Shown piece by piece: positions 1 through 9,450 of a DNA stretch of 64,000 bases. The first letter of the stretch is position 1. Every line of letters begins with the position of its first letter. The DNA is from Oidiodendron maius Zn (lineage: Eukaryota; Ascomycota; Leotiomycetes; Myxotrichaceae), in contig KN832872.1 of the NCBI GenBank assembly GCA_000827325.1, positions 2,895,698 through 2,959,697 on the forward strand, written 5' to 3'. The position numbers were made by a program, and so were the translations under genes. The notes under the pieces were generated by a model, which searched no databases, was not told the origin of the DNA, and saw nothing but the letters and a program-made list of their open reading frames with translations.

Positions 1-233
1 CGTGTATCATGGATTCGCTTGCTTCTAGACACGGTAAAGGCATAACCTCTAGGCTTTGACCAGCTCTGAATAGCCTCAAAAAGGGCTTCCTTTGAGGGGT
101 AGGTAGCTAGAGGTGGCAGGGATAACGCGTCAGACGCGCTGGTCAGGGGTTGTGATAGTGGTGGCGGTGGTGATAGTGGTGGTGGTGGTTGAGAAAAGGG
201 GTCAGAAACGTCGAATTGGCTGAATTGATCCAT
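1..233 (-). CDS. Mutator-like (MULE) transposase, N-terminal 77 codons
   Basis: An open frame runs from ATG at 233-231 to the window edge without a stop. It begins MDQFSQFDVSDPF, continues with a proline-rich stretch built on PPPPLSPPPPL, and then reads TYPSKEALFEAIQSWSKPRG and AFTVSRSKR. From memory, the last part matches the opening of fungal MULE transposases, where a FAR1/WRKY-GCM1-like DNA-binding region starts with YPSKEALFEAIQ and a basic segment. The catalytic DDE part would lie outside the window, so completeness cannot be judged. Confidence 0.6.
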   Translation of the reverse strand, partial: MDQFSQFDVSDPFSQPPPPLSPPPPLSQPLTSASDALSLPPLATYPSKEALFEAIQSWSKPRGYAFTVSRSKRIHDT

Positions 234-238
234 TTTCA

Positions 239-320
239 GGGCTGTATTCAGGCTTTAAGAGGGCTGTATTCAAGCTTCAAGAGGGCTGTAATCAGGCTTC
301 AAGAGGGTTGTATTTGATTC
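239..320. repeat. 22-bp tandem repeat, about 3.6 copies
   Basis: Units begin at 239, 261, 283 and 305 (last one partial), with consensus GGGCTGTATTCAGGCTTCAA plus GA. Copies differ at one to three positions. The array lies a few bases upstream of the transposase ATG, in the element's leader. Confidence 0.75.
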
Positions 321-505
321 AGGGCTATTAAGAGCTTAGGTTCTGTAATAACAAGCAAAGGGGGACTAACTGTAAAGGGATACGCTAGTTATATTCACAC
401 CACAGCGTCCTAAAGGGGTAATCTTAGTAATATTCACACCTCTTTGGCCGAAAAGGGTAAATGATATGCGTGGTGTGAAAATGAGTCAGCATCTGTGGTG
501 TGAAT

Positions 506-1096
506 GTAACACGAGCCGTGTAAGGGCCGCCCGTCTAAAGGGTCAACGCTTAGTAATGCTGTCACCTGGTCCCCCACCAGTCCGACCGCATTCTTAAGGG
601 AAGAAAACACGAGCCCTCGTTTTGGGCGATAGGAAACTCCATTTGTTCATGCTTTCCCATATCTCTCCAACACCACTAGGGCCCACCTGTCGGTCATATG
701 GCTGGGGAAAGGCTTCCAAAAGCCAACTGTACTCTGTCATATATATTAATCTTCTTTGTATATGGTATTTGCAAATTATTTAAAATATTTGTTACTTTCA
801 GGGTTGACGCCCGTTCGATAACTCAGTCGAGGGCAGGAAACGGAACAAGGCACATTATTACGTACCTTTTTCATCGACTCCCATAATAACAACACCTAGG
901 TGACAAGAGTATCAAGATGTAAAAAGATACAGGAACGGCTCCCATCAACTCCTAAAAAATGCTTCATTTTCCTCTACAGAAGCCTTTTTAAGGTGAGCTA
1001 CTACTACTAAGATGAGGGACAGTATCGCTAGTGTGGTAGATGTCAAGTAGTTGGCCGTCCTGCCCATTTAGCCACGGGGAAGACTCTATCCATCTT
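506..1096. other. Intergenic, no gene seen
   Basis: This stretch lies between the transposon end and the 3' end of the CipB-like gene. I see no credible coding sequence; the short open frame at 698-886 has no recognisable features. Confidence 0.6.
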
Positions 1097-2218
1097 CTAC
1101 AATTCTACCACTAATTTCGTTGCACTAACACCGGCCTTGGACTGCTTCAGCGCGCTTTGGATGTGCTCCAACCCCTTACCGACGATGGTTCGCGGTGGAA
1201 GGCACTGGAGCTTTCCGGCCTGCAACGCGGGCGTAACATAGTCCCTCCAGACAGGCGTTGCAACGTCGTTAACGGCGAAGATCATACCTGCCTTCACATT
1301 CGCCGGCACTTCGGCGGGAGGAGGATGCACGCAGGCAAGGTGGCCTCCACCTAGCTTGGCAAGGATGGCGAGGCCATGGGCATACGTCTCGGGAGTGGCG
1401 ATGGCATCGAAGATGCCGATGAAATCGTGTTGCCCAGTTTTGCCAACCGCTTCGATGACCTTGTCGGCGACCGAAGGATCCTTGTAGTCGAAGACTTGGA
1501 CAGCCCCACAGCGCTTGCTGAAGTCAAAGTTGTGTGTGCTGGCAATAGAGATAACGTCGATTCCCGCGGCAGTAGCCAGCTGAGTCGTCATGGAGCCGAC
1601 GGAAGATGAGCCGCCGTACACAACAAGAGTCTTGCCTAAGGACAGCACTGGGTGTTGAAGCGAGGGGTACGGCAGGCCGAGGGCTGGGGTAGGGATGCCA
1701 GGCATAGCCACGCCAGGCACTTTGAGGGAGAGCACGCAAACAGCCGCCTCCAACGCCATTGGCACCACGACACCGTCAGTGAAGGGGATGGCATCGGGGA
1801 GGATAGCCGCTTTGTCAGCTGGGATAACGGTGTACAGAGCAAAAGCCCCATCCTGGGGGCTGCCGCTGACAAGGTTGATGGCATGCCTACAATGAGGGAA
1901 GTCAATATTAGTTCAAGGCAACCTGATAAAGAGAGCATATTAACTGACTTACCCGATGATACGATCTCCTTTCTTGAAGCGCTGCACGTCCGGTCCCACT
2001 TCATACACCTCGCCGGCCACGTCACAGCCGAAGATGGTAGGCCACTGCTGGACGAAGACGCCAGAATCCTGCATATGACAGTCGAGTGGGTTGATGGCAA
2101 TGGCAGCATTCTTGACGACGAGCTTGCCAGGGCCAGCCGTGGGCAATGGGGCATCGCCAACCTGCAGGGGGGTATTGGCTTTCATGAGCCATGCGGCTTG
2201 GTTTGTCGGTGCTGCCAT
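1097..2218 (-). CDS. CipB-like medium-chain dehydrogenase/reductase
   Basis: Two exons, 2218-1953 and 1886-1097, with a 66-bp intron (GTAAGT donor, GTAG acceptor), give 351 aa from ATG at 2218. The N-terminus (APTNQAAWLMKANTPLQVGD) and the catalytic-domain phrase NPLDCHMQDSG with FGCDVAGEVYEVG are typical of fungal MDR enzymes related to concanamycin-induced protein CipB and polyketide trans-enoyl reductases. The nucleotide-binding motif is VVYGGSSSVGSMTTQ, about residues 170-185. No structural zinc cysteine cluster is seen, so it should be a zinc-independent NAD(P)H oxidoreductase. The substrate is unknown. It is divergently arranged with the regulator at 2990 across 771 bp, so co-regulation is possible but not shown. 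Confidence 0.85.
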
Positions 2219-2989
2219 TCTGACTTTCGTATCTTCTTTCCTTCTCCTTTATTTGTGTGGGTGGATAGGAATAGCAGGTGGGTGAGACGGAGCGGTGCGC
2301 CTACGGATGGATATAGATTTGTGGACTAACAACGGTGATGGAAAGAAAGGGCTATCTAATGCGAATGATGGAAGATGGTTTGCGCTGAGAAACTGCCTTA
2401 GATATATATATCGACATATATCTGATCTAAGTGGAGAACAAGAAGCGGAGACCACAGACTGACAATAGCAGCATGATTTCAAACCAGCGATATGATCCCC
2501 GAGGGAATTTCAAAGCAGACAGGAGATGTGAAGAAAGATACATGCATGCCATAATCAGTTAGGGTGGCTAATTAGCTGACGGGAGGTAGTAGTTGATCAA
2601 TATGTGTGGGAGTGCATATAAGCAACTCGGAACTTCACATGGCGATCCCATGGGGAACCACATGTGCTGTTCCTGACTTAAATTGGTTTAGTGCCAAACG
2701 TGACTTGTTCAGCCACATTCCTCAAGCATGAGGGTGATGATTTCACTGACTACAGTAATATTCGCAAATTTAGCTCCCTTTATTTAACGTACGAAGGAGG
2801 TTTAAATTATCGGACCAACAAGGCTAGTTTTCGATTGCTTGAATTAGACAGCAGATAACAGCGTGAACAATATTCGGGGCATGCATGATGAGCGCTCGTT
2901 AATCTAGTGTTTAGCCTCACAGACGTCTTCTACCACATGATTGTGCGACTCTACCACCATCATCACTACAATAGTCAAGCAAGATCGCC
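2219..2989. promoter_or_regulatory. Divergent promoter region
   Basis: This 771-bp stretch separates the start codons of the minus-strand CipB-like gene and the plus-strand regulator gene. A TATATATAT run at about 2403-2412 may serve the reductase. I recognised no specific operator. Confidence 0.5.
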
Positions 2990-4648
2990 ATGCCAGCCAT
3001 AAGACTTGACTCACGTGATCTGCTCGAGTACAACTCCAGGTACCGCGTACTTATCTGTCGAGAATGCCAGTATGCGATTCAGAAGAGCGCGCTGCGGAGC
3101 CACTTACTCCGACACAGGATCTACCGTGGAGAAAGGCAACGTTTGATGTCCTCTATCGCTCAACTCGACCTCTTCGAGCCACATCACGTGCCTCTACCCA
3201 GTCCAACTTCCCCACCTATCGATGCACTGCAAATCATCTCCGGCTACCGCTGCGCAGCAACTGGGTGTCGAAATCTTTGTGCTAGTTTGAAGCGCATGAG
3301 GCGCCACCAGACCGAGATCCATGGCCTCAGCGAGCCTCCTAATTCGTCCTCCTTCTCCCTCCCAGTGAAGCTTCAGACATTTTTCCGTGGCACCAAACTG
3401 AGGTATTTCGAGGTCGCTGCTCCCCTGGCGGCAGATATGACTAGAGCAGTGCCGTTAGCCACCACCGCTAAGGGTGGTGATAGTGATGGCGAAGATGAAA
3501 GACATGATGAGAAAGGGCAGCAAGAGCATGATTGGGACACAGTGTCCCCGCTGCTGCCATCACGATCACCACTCCCGCCAACGCCTTCCAAGTCTCCCCC
3601 TGAGTCTTATCCAGCCGACCCTGACATGGATACGCTGACATATTTTCACCATTTCATTACCACGACGAGTCTCACGCTTCCTGGTGCCGAACCCGCACTG
3701 CCTGGAACGCACTACTGGCAGACGGGTGTTGTTCTCCAAGCCCTGCACCAGCGATGGTTGATGTGCGGTTTGTTGGCCATCTCCGCATGCCATTTGGCCA
3801 CGCTTGCAGACGATACAAAGATTGAGCGCGTCCACCGCGAGCGATCAGCGCAATTCTTTTCAAGATTCTCCGCTGGATGGGAAGAGAGAACAAGGCCTGA
3901 CTTGGGTGTAGTGGTCGCCGGAGTCGAAGAGGATGCAAAGAAAGCAGGCGGGAAAATAAGAAGCATGCTACGTTGTGTGCACTGGGTGTTTGCCGAATCC
4001 ACGCTCGATCAGGGGGTCCTCTCAGAGCCGGCTTCCCCTTCTCAACTGCAGTCCATTATTACGATCATTAAGAGCTTCATCATTCCCGACCGTGCGCTTT
4101 GCCCCAGGAGCGTCTGGAATAATGATGATTATGATGATCGTCAGGAGCAAACGTTCGCTCATGCGTCAAGAGTCCTGAAAATGAGGAGCTCATCAGGCGC
4201 AGAAAACTTCGATGCATCTCCCTCCGGTGACAACACACTTCCTGCGCTGCTCAACCACTTTTGTGCGCTACCTTCTCGCATGGCAGAGATGTTCGGAAAA
4301 CCGGAGAATGTCCAAGACGTCTTGGCCATACTGTCAGCCATTGCCGCTTTAGTCGAATGCTCTGACACCAGCTTCGCATCGGATGAGGTAGGGGCTGCGT
4401 GGTGTGGTATGGCGACGTGGTTGACCAAGGTGCCGGATCACTTTAACCACATGGTTTCGCGCCATGACCCAGCCGCCCTCGTGGTGGTAGCACACTGGGC
4501 AGCTTCGTTGGTCAAACGAGCGGAGAATTGCGGCAGCTGGTTCTTGAGGGGTTCGGCGAAGACAATCCTGCTGCGGATTGCAGAACAACTTCCCGCAGAC
4601 GACCAAGCTATCCGGTGCTTGGTTGGGAGCCTGATGCATGAGCTATAA
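2990..4648 (+). CDS. OrsD-like zinc-finger regulator with Upc2-like C-terminal domain
   Basis: A single-exon gene of 552 aa from ATG at 2990. Residues of about 18-46 carry CRECQYAIQKSALRSHLLRH, and residues of about 85-112 carry YRCAATGC and RRHQTEIH. This paired Cys/His arrangement is that of the DUF3505 (OrsD-type) zinc-finger region found in the orsellinic acid cluster. A Ser/Pro-rich acidic linker (about 150-205) follows, then MDTLTYFHHFITTTSLTLPG and WLMCGLLAISACHLA, the start of the fungal sterol-regulator-like (Upc2 type) C-terminal domain. The expected role is nuclear, DNA binding and transcription control; the target genes are not evident. It is divergent from the CipB-like gene, a pairing often seen for local regulators. 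Confidence 0.8.
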   Translation: MPAIRLDSRDLLEYNSRYRVLICRECQYAIQKSALRSHLLRHRIYRGERQRLMSSIAQLDLFEPHHVPLPSPTSPPIDALQIISGYRCAATGCRNLCASLKRMRRHQTEIHGLSEPPNSSSFSLPVKLQTFFRGTKLRYFEVAAPLAADMTRAVPLATTAKGGDSDGEDERHDEKGQQEHDWDTVSPLLPSRSPLPPTPSKSPPESYPADPDMDTLTYFHHFITTTSLTLPGAEPALPGTHYWQTGVVLQALHQRWLMCGLLAISACHLATLADDTKIERVHRERSAQFFSRFSAGWEERTRPDLGVVVAGVEEDAKKAGGKIRSMLRCVHWVFAESTLDQGVLSEPASPSQLQSIITIIKSFIIPDRALCPRSVWNNDDYDDRQEQTFAHASRVLKMRSSSGAENFDASPSGDNTLPALLNHFCALPSRMAEMFGKPENVQDVLAILSAIAALVECSDTSFASDEVGAAWCGMATWLTKVPDHFNHMVSRHDPAALVVVAHWAASLVKRAENCGSWFLRGSAKTILLRIAEQLPADDQAIRCLVGSLMHEL

Positions 4649-5827
4649 ATTCTATGGTGTAGACCATTTTTCTACTTGAAATACACTATACCTCGTTGAG
4701 ACTCACTCAGACTTCTTATTTGGAGAATAGAGGGCTGTAGAAGACTGTACTAATTCAATCTGTCACGGCTTGCGTGAGCAAAGGAATAGGATAATATCGA
4801 AAACTAGATAGCCAGTTGACAAATATTACTGACGAGACGGCACAAGCCCGGACTTCTCGCTTGCCATCTTCAGGGCTTTTTCTACCGTCTAAGTTACCTA
4901 TCTCTTGCTAGGTGATTAGCAGAGTTATATTTGTTGCACAAGCGTCTGAGTGCGTATGGCATATTATAAAACGCTCGACCTGGCGGGTCTAGGAATTCGT
5001 TGATAACCTCAAGCCATATCACTCGCCGAAGGCTATGCAGAGCCGTTCGGGCACTGAAGCCACCTCGCAAGGGCCTTATACTGAGCAATGTTTTCAATCA
5101 ATCCTGGAAGCCGCATGACAGTAAGCTGACGTTATAACCGCTATAAGTAGGACCCAGGAGTTTAAACCTAAGTACAGTAACAGTATAAATTTCTTTCGAA
5201 CGATCCTTAGAGAAAGATTGGCGCTAACAAGGTGGCCTTCAGCTGAAAGCGGAATAGCCCAATCGTAGCGAGAGGAGCTTCATATTGAAATGGGCTTCAA
5301 GTTAGATATGACAGGAGTCAGATAATATAGGGCAGGATTATGAAAAAAGACGAAGACAGGCTAGTGCAAACTTCCACGAAAGTCGTGCAGAGGGCCTAGT
5401 AAGTTTTGTGTATCCGCCAAATATGAAGCGACCCGAGTTGTCACTTCGTCCGTTTCTCGTCCGCTTCTCTTATGCGCAATAAGCCCAACCCATGTCGCCT
5501 TTTTAATGCTGTGACTGGAGAATTACCGCATCTGGGACCTCTTCGGCATTCCTGACTATCATGGTGGATTCGGTCCAAGTACAAAACAAATTGCTTGAAT
5601 CTCCCTGCTTCGCTACAACACTTCCGTGTGATGCGAGTTGCATAAATGGCTCGCTCTCTAATAATAGCCAAATTAACAGCTAAGTCTCCCATAAACTGTT
5701 ATTGCTATTTTACAATCAGGAGGTGCAGTCAAAACACCTTTTAATAATATAAAGGTCCCAGTTCCTTCCCCTTATGGTGCAATCTGTCTATTCAAACTCG
5801 ATGACAAGTCGAAACCTCTGATATATT
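4649..5827. other. Intergenic, AT-rich, no gene seen
   Basis: This lies between two convergent genes. Short open frames on the minus strand at 4894-5097 and 5441-5692 match no family I recognise. The stretch TTCGTCCGTTTCTCGTCCGC near 5446 resembles the GTCCGC motif that recurs elsewhere in the window. Confidence 0.5.
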
Positions 5828-7011
5828 TTAATAGAATCCTAGAACCCTAACCTCCGCACTGATCCTCCCTTCGCCCGTGGATCTTGGGTTGTCGAATGCC
5901 GCATGAAAAGCCCCTTTGAACGTTAGTCCGTTCCTTGCTGCCTTTCCAGAGGCTGGATTTGACATACTCCTGCTCCCAGGGTCGGATCCCACATTGCGGA
6001 AGACAAAGCATTCGTCAGCAGCCTGATTGCTGAGATAGTACCATCTGTGGTTCTTGCTCGGATGCAGCATTGTGTTTTCGAAAATTCGATTATAGTGAAC
6101 TACATCGCTCTCGCGGATATCCTCGTTGGCGATAGTTGCGGCGTCGCAGAGAGCTAAGGGCCAGTCGTCATTCGGACCTTTGAGAGGGCGCCAGACACTG
6201 GTGATATATTTGTCAATGAGAAAGTCATTTTATACTGAACGGAGGTGTAGAGGAAGTGGTATGGGCAAAGCGAACAGGACGGGGAGTGAATATGGCCAGT
6301 CTATGAGATACGCAGAGAAGAGTAGAAAGTGGTAATCGCCATACTGAGAATTGGTAAGGTAGTAGGGAAAAGCACATTCGCTGGAGCTGATAGTCGCGTA
6401 GAAAGCCACTTACTTTAGAATATCAAACTTCCTATCCTCGAAGTATTTCTGTTGACCGGGATATACAAATGGAAGCTCCATTAGTGCGCCTGCGAGAGAG
6501 TAATCCGTGTGGGCCACAGGCGAAGGTTGTTCGTGTTTGGTCAGCTTAATCTCATCTCCCAGGGGAAGGTCGCGTCCCGCTTTCGGACCTAGGTATCGGT
6601 CAGTGAGACAAACTGATCGGTGCCTGTCCTGTGCGTGATGAAGGGCCATACCGTGAGGTCATAGCACTCGAAGCGTCGATATTCCGGGAAATGCGCATAC
6701 ATGGCAGCTCTGATCTCGCCGAAGTACATTTCCTCGCATTGGCGGGGGTTCTCTAAAGCTTCGGCAGCTGTCATATTAGATGGAATTGTCACCAGGCAGA
6801 AGCCGTTTTCTGCAAGTGTAGGCCGGAAATTGCTATCGCGCAGGTCCCAAATGGTGACGGGGCATTTTTGGATAATATGGTTTGAGAGCGCTGCGCCTTT
6901 CGGAACTGCAAAATCTGCGATATATGGCTTCTCTCTGGTCCATCGGAGGTCTCTCGCAAGGTGAGCGATGGTGGAATTGATGTTGTGTGGTGGCTGAGTG
7001 TCTGAGATCAT
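5828..7011 (-). pseudogene. CmcJ/AsaB/NvfI-family oxidoreductase gene with an unexplained frame change
   Basis: ATG at 7011 opens a reading frame with WDLRDSNFRPTLAENGF and FPEYRRFECYDLTVWPF. The frame ends near 6590, and the family sequence carries on in another frame (DRYLGPKAG, KHEQPSPVAHTDYSLAGA, VYPGQQKYFEDRKFDIL). A 216-bp intron (6198-6413, GTAAGT donor, CAG acceptor) then leads to a last exon, 6197-5828, reading NVWRPLKGPNDDWPLALCDA, MLHPSKNHRWYYLSNQ and FHAAFDNPRS. These are hallmarks of the fungal family related to cephem 7-alpha-methoxylase subunit CmcJ and to AsaB and NvfI, hydroxylases/isomerases of secondary metabolism. Between 6589 and 6655 the frame must shift by -1 or +2. No GT-AG intron I tried restores phase without losing family sequence, so I suspect a broken gene; a rare splice or a sequence error would also fit. 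Confidence 0.7.
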
Positions 7012-7857
7012 GATGGGGAGAATCTGCTATTGTGAAGTCCTGTAACAGCTATCACTTGGCAGATACAAATACCCATCGATCCACACCAAGATATATCTGG
7101 CAGACCGCCAGTTAACGGGCATAGAATAGCGATATGAGATTACAACACCGCACACGTGAGTATCGGTGTCTTAGTTAGCTTATATCTTCTGGCCAATCCA
7201 CACATTTCGTTTGGCGGTTAGACCGGGCGTAAAAGTCAGCTTTCATGCATGGTTTCTGACTACAACTCACACACTAGTATAGAGCCAAATGTAGCCATCC
7301 ATGCACCTGCATAATAATAGACGGCTAGCGCATGGTGACTGTGAAGCTACATGGCCAATGAGTGAGAATTTCCCGCAGTAATCTCATTTCTCAAAGCATG
7401 GGTCTATCTAGACTAGCTACCAGGAATCCTTGTTCAAACCGACAACATGATCAACTTTACCCAACTTAATCCGAATCAATCAGATGCTGAACCCATGGAT
7501 TGCGCAGTTCTAGGCTTACCCACTCGTCTGACAGCACTTATCCGGTGTCCACAATACTGCTGACTTCCCGTCGTGCTGACCGATCCCAAAGTATTTAAAG
7601 GGAGTAAAGGATCCAGCGCAACTAGGACGAGACCTCAAGGCAATCTCCTCAACTAGTAGTGAAAATTTCTGTTCTCTTCTGAGTTATCCAGGGCTAGTGG
7701 TGTAGTAGAAACATATCTGTCGACCTACACTCTGAGTGGCATAACTTGGGATTCATCTCGTGTCAAGTATCGCCGTAAGGATCGCAACTATATAGTATTG
7801 CTTGCTAAGGCCAGTTGCTGACATAGATTTTAGCTCTAAAAATCTTTTCCTTCCAGT
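7012..7857. other. Intergenic, likely promoter of the oxidoreductase gene
   Basis: No coding sequence was recognised. A TATTTAAA box near 7590 faces the small plus-strand ORF at 7858. Confidence 0.45.
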
Positions 7858-8061
7858 ATGGCACCACCTACCTCAGCTAGCCCCTCGCAGCTACAGCCCT
7901 GGAAAGCATGGTATCAACCAACCGAACTCCCTGAGACAGAGTTGAACATTGTCTGGCCCAGCACGCTAGCAGGTATGGGGTGGGGCAATGCAGCGAAATG
8001 CTTAAAGCGAGACATCAATCTTGAAGACGGAGATAAGACGGATGACACCGTGACGAAATAA
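7858..8061 (+). CDS. Small hypothetical protein, 67 aa
   Basis: ATG at 7858 starts a 67-codon ORF with composition unlike random AT-rich DNA: the N-terminus is Pro/Ser/Gln-rich (MAPPTSASPSQLQPWKAWYQ), the middle reads VWPSTLAGMGWGNAAKCLKR, and the end is acidic (DINLEDGDKTDDTVTK). There is no signal peptide or membrane segment. A TATTTAAA box lies about 260 bp upstream. I recognise no family. It could be a species-specific gene, the last exon of a longer gene, or chance. Confidence 0.28.
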   Translation: MAPPTSASPSQLQPWKAWYQPTELPETELNIVWPSTLAGMGWGNAAKCLKRDINLEDGDKTDDTVTK

Positions 8062-9450
8062 ACATCCTGCTAAGAGTCGTGAAGAGAAGGTGTCATGACA
8101 GAATAGTGTTGCGTCTCCTACAGTTTTAACTGTTTATCATCAACCTAATATAACAAGTTTTCTTATGAGACGAGTCAGAACATCTAATGATGTGCGCCGA
8201 GATTCCATGTTCACATCTAAGTCTTGCTCTCCTAAATGGGGAGAGAAGATAATCCCCGTAGTGTAGCCAATTACAAGCCATTCCTGCCTAACAATCTGCA
8301 CTTACGAATTTCTTTAGGCTTTAGAGAAAAACCCTTTATATCTTATATTTCTTCCGTGAATGATAGAGGTTTTGTTGGAATGCAACTTCGCTTGATTTAC
8401 GTTAGGATGAAGATATCGCGTCGATTATCGTCTACTTAATTGGAATAACGTAATGGCTTTAAGTTTGGCAAAATTTAATAGCTGCAAGGTCAGCTCTGCG
8501 TTAATAAGGATCCTCTCTAATAGGCTAGGAGACTCGCCACTTACATTAGACCTTCTAGATAAGGCCTGACACGTAGAACACCCGAATACGAAGCAACCTA
8601 GGCTGTCTATTTGTCCACTTTTTGTCCGCATTCTTATCTATAATACAGCTATTAATAAGTCGGCGGACGAAAAGCGGACGAAAAGAACGTTCATGCATCT
8701 TCAGACTTTTTTATATTGTCTTGTGGAATCCCTGATCCTTCGTAAGGTTGATCTTACTACGTTACCGATAGCGTTTTTATAGTTGGCTCCATCTGTCTGG
8801 GAATAGCCTTTTTGAGCCAACAATCTCATCACTGCTGAAGGAAAATATCGGGATGGATATGTATATTCTGAGCCTAAGAACTTGTCTACTACGTTAGTGA
8901 AGGGATTCTAAGGAGTAGAAACTGGGGTTTCTCTGTCCGCCATTTGTCGGCTGCCTTTGCTGGCAGTAGAATGTATAATATCGGGAAGAGTTAAATGTAA
9001 CAGATCGTTACATACACGTAGCTGAAACTGCTAAGGCAGTTAGGTAACATTAAGGACAGTTAGCTCATCTGTGTAGACATTTTGAGCGGGCCACCGGTCA
9101 GACAGGGCTAAGATAATAAAGAACTATTATTCATTTTTTGAATAATTATTCGCTAACTAGACTACGTTGCAAGGCTCTTAATCTTCAATAAGCAGGCTCC
9201 GATCTAAGCGCCGACTTATAGCCAATCAGAACGCGATACAGGAAGTATTATTTTTCTTCCTTCAGATTGGCCGATTGAAGCTGATGTGTAGGCCAACGAC
9301 GGGATACCGAAGCTCACCAGACTTCTGGTGACCAAACAGAACGACAGTATTCGGAACCTCAACCCCCTCTGGGCGCCCCCCTCACAAATATAGATCCCAT
9401 ATCCTTTGCCAAGAAGAGCGTCGTAAGGACTACTGTGCTTCTTCTGCCTG
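8062..9450. other. AT-rich intergenic, probably decayed repeats
   Basis: No credible gene. Repeated GTCCGC/GCGGAC motifs form an inverted pair at 8610-8685 (separate entry). At about 9084-9107 the sequence GCGGGCCACCGGTCAGACAG resembles, from memory, terminal repeats of the Vader/Tan1 Fot1-like elements of Aspergillus niger; this is only a suggestion. Confidence 0.4.
8610..8685. repeat. Inverted repeat of a GTCCGC motif
   Basis: TTTGTCCACTTTTTGTCCGC at 8610 onward is matched on the opposite strand by the block GGCGGACGAAAAGCGGACGA at about 8661-8680. The two arms are separated by about 25 AT-rich bases. The right-hand motif recurs nearly exactly at 27517. Confidence 0.55.

Larger units (their letters stand above)
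1..505 (-). mobile_element. End of a Mutator-like DNA transposon, partial
   Basis: The element is cut by the left window edge. It includes the start of a transposase gene (1-233, minus strand), a 22-bp tandem repeat in front of its start codon (239-320), and a subterminal block at about 360-505 rich in the motif GGTGTGAATAT and its relatives. That block reappears, inverted in the window and diverged, at 27028-27165, which marks it as transposon sequence. I could not place the exact terminus or a target-site duplication; the end lies somewhere between about 505 and 690. The family call rests on the transposase N-terminus. Confidence 0.55.

Noticed and set aside
698-886. 62-codon ORF
   Set aside because: No family features, AT-rich, next to a transposon end.
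1652-2329. Open frame antisense to the CipB-like gene
   Set aside because: Shadow of the real gene; no protein features.
9084-9107. Vader/Tan1-like terminal repeat
   Set aside because: The likeness rests on memory of a short sequence, with no partner repeat or target duplication found.
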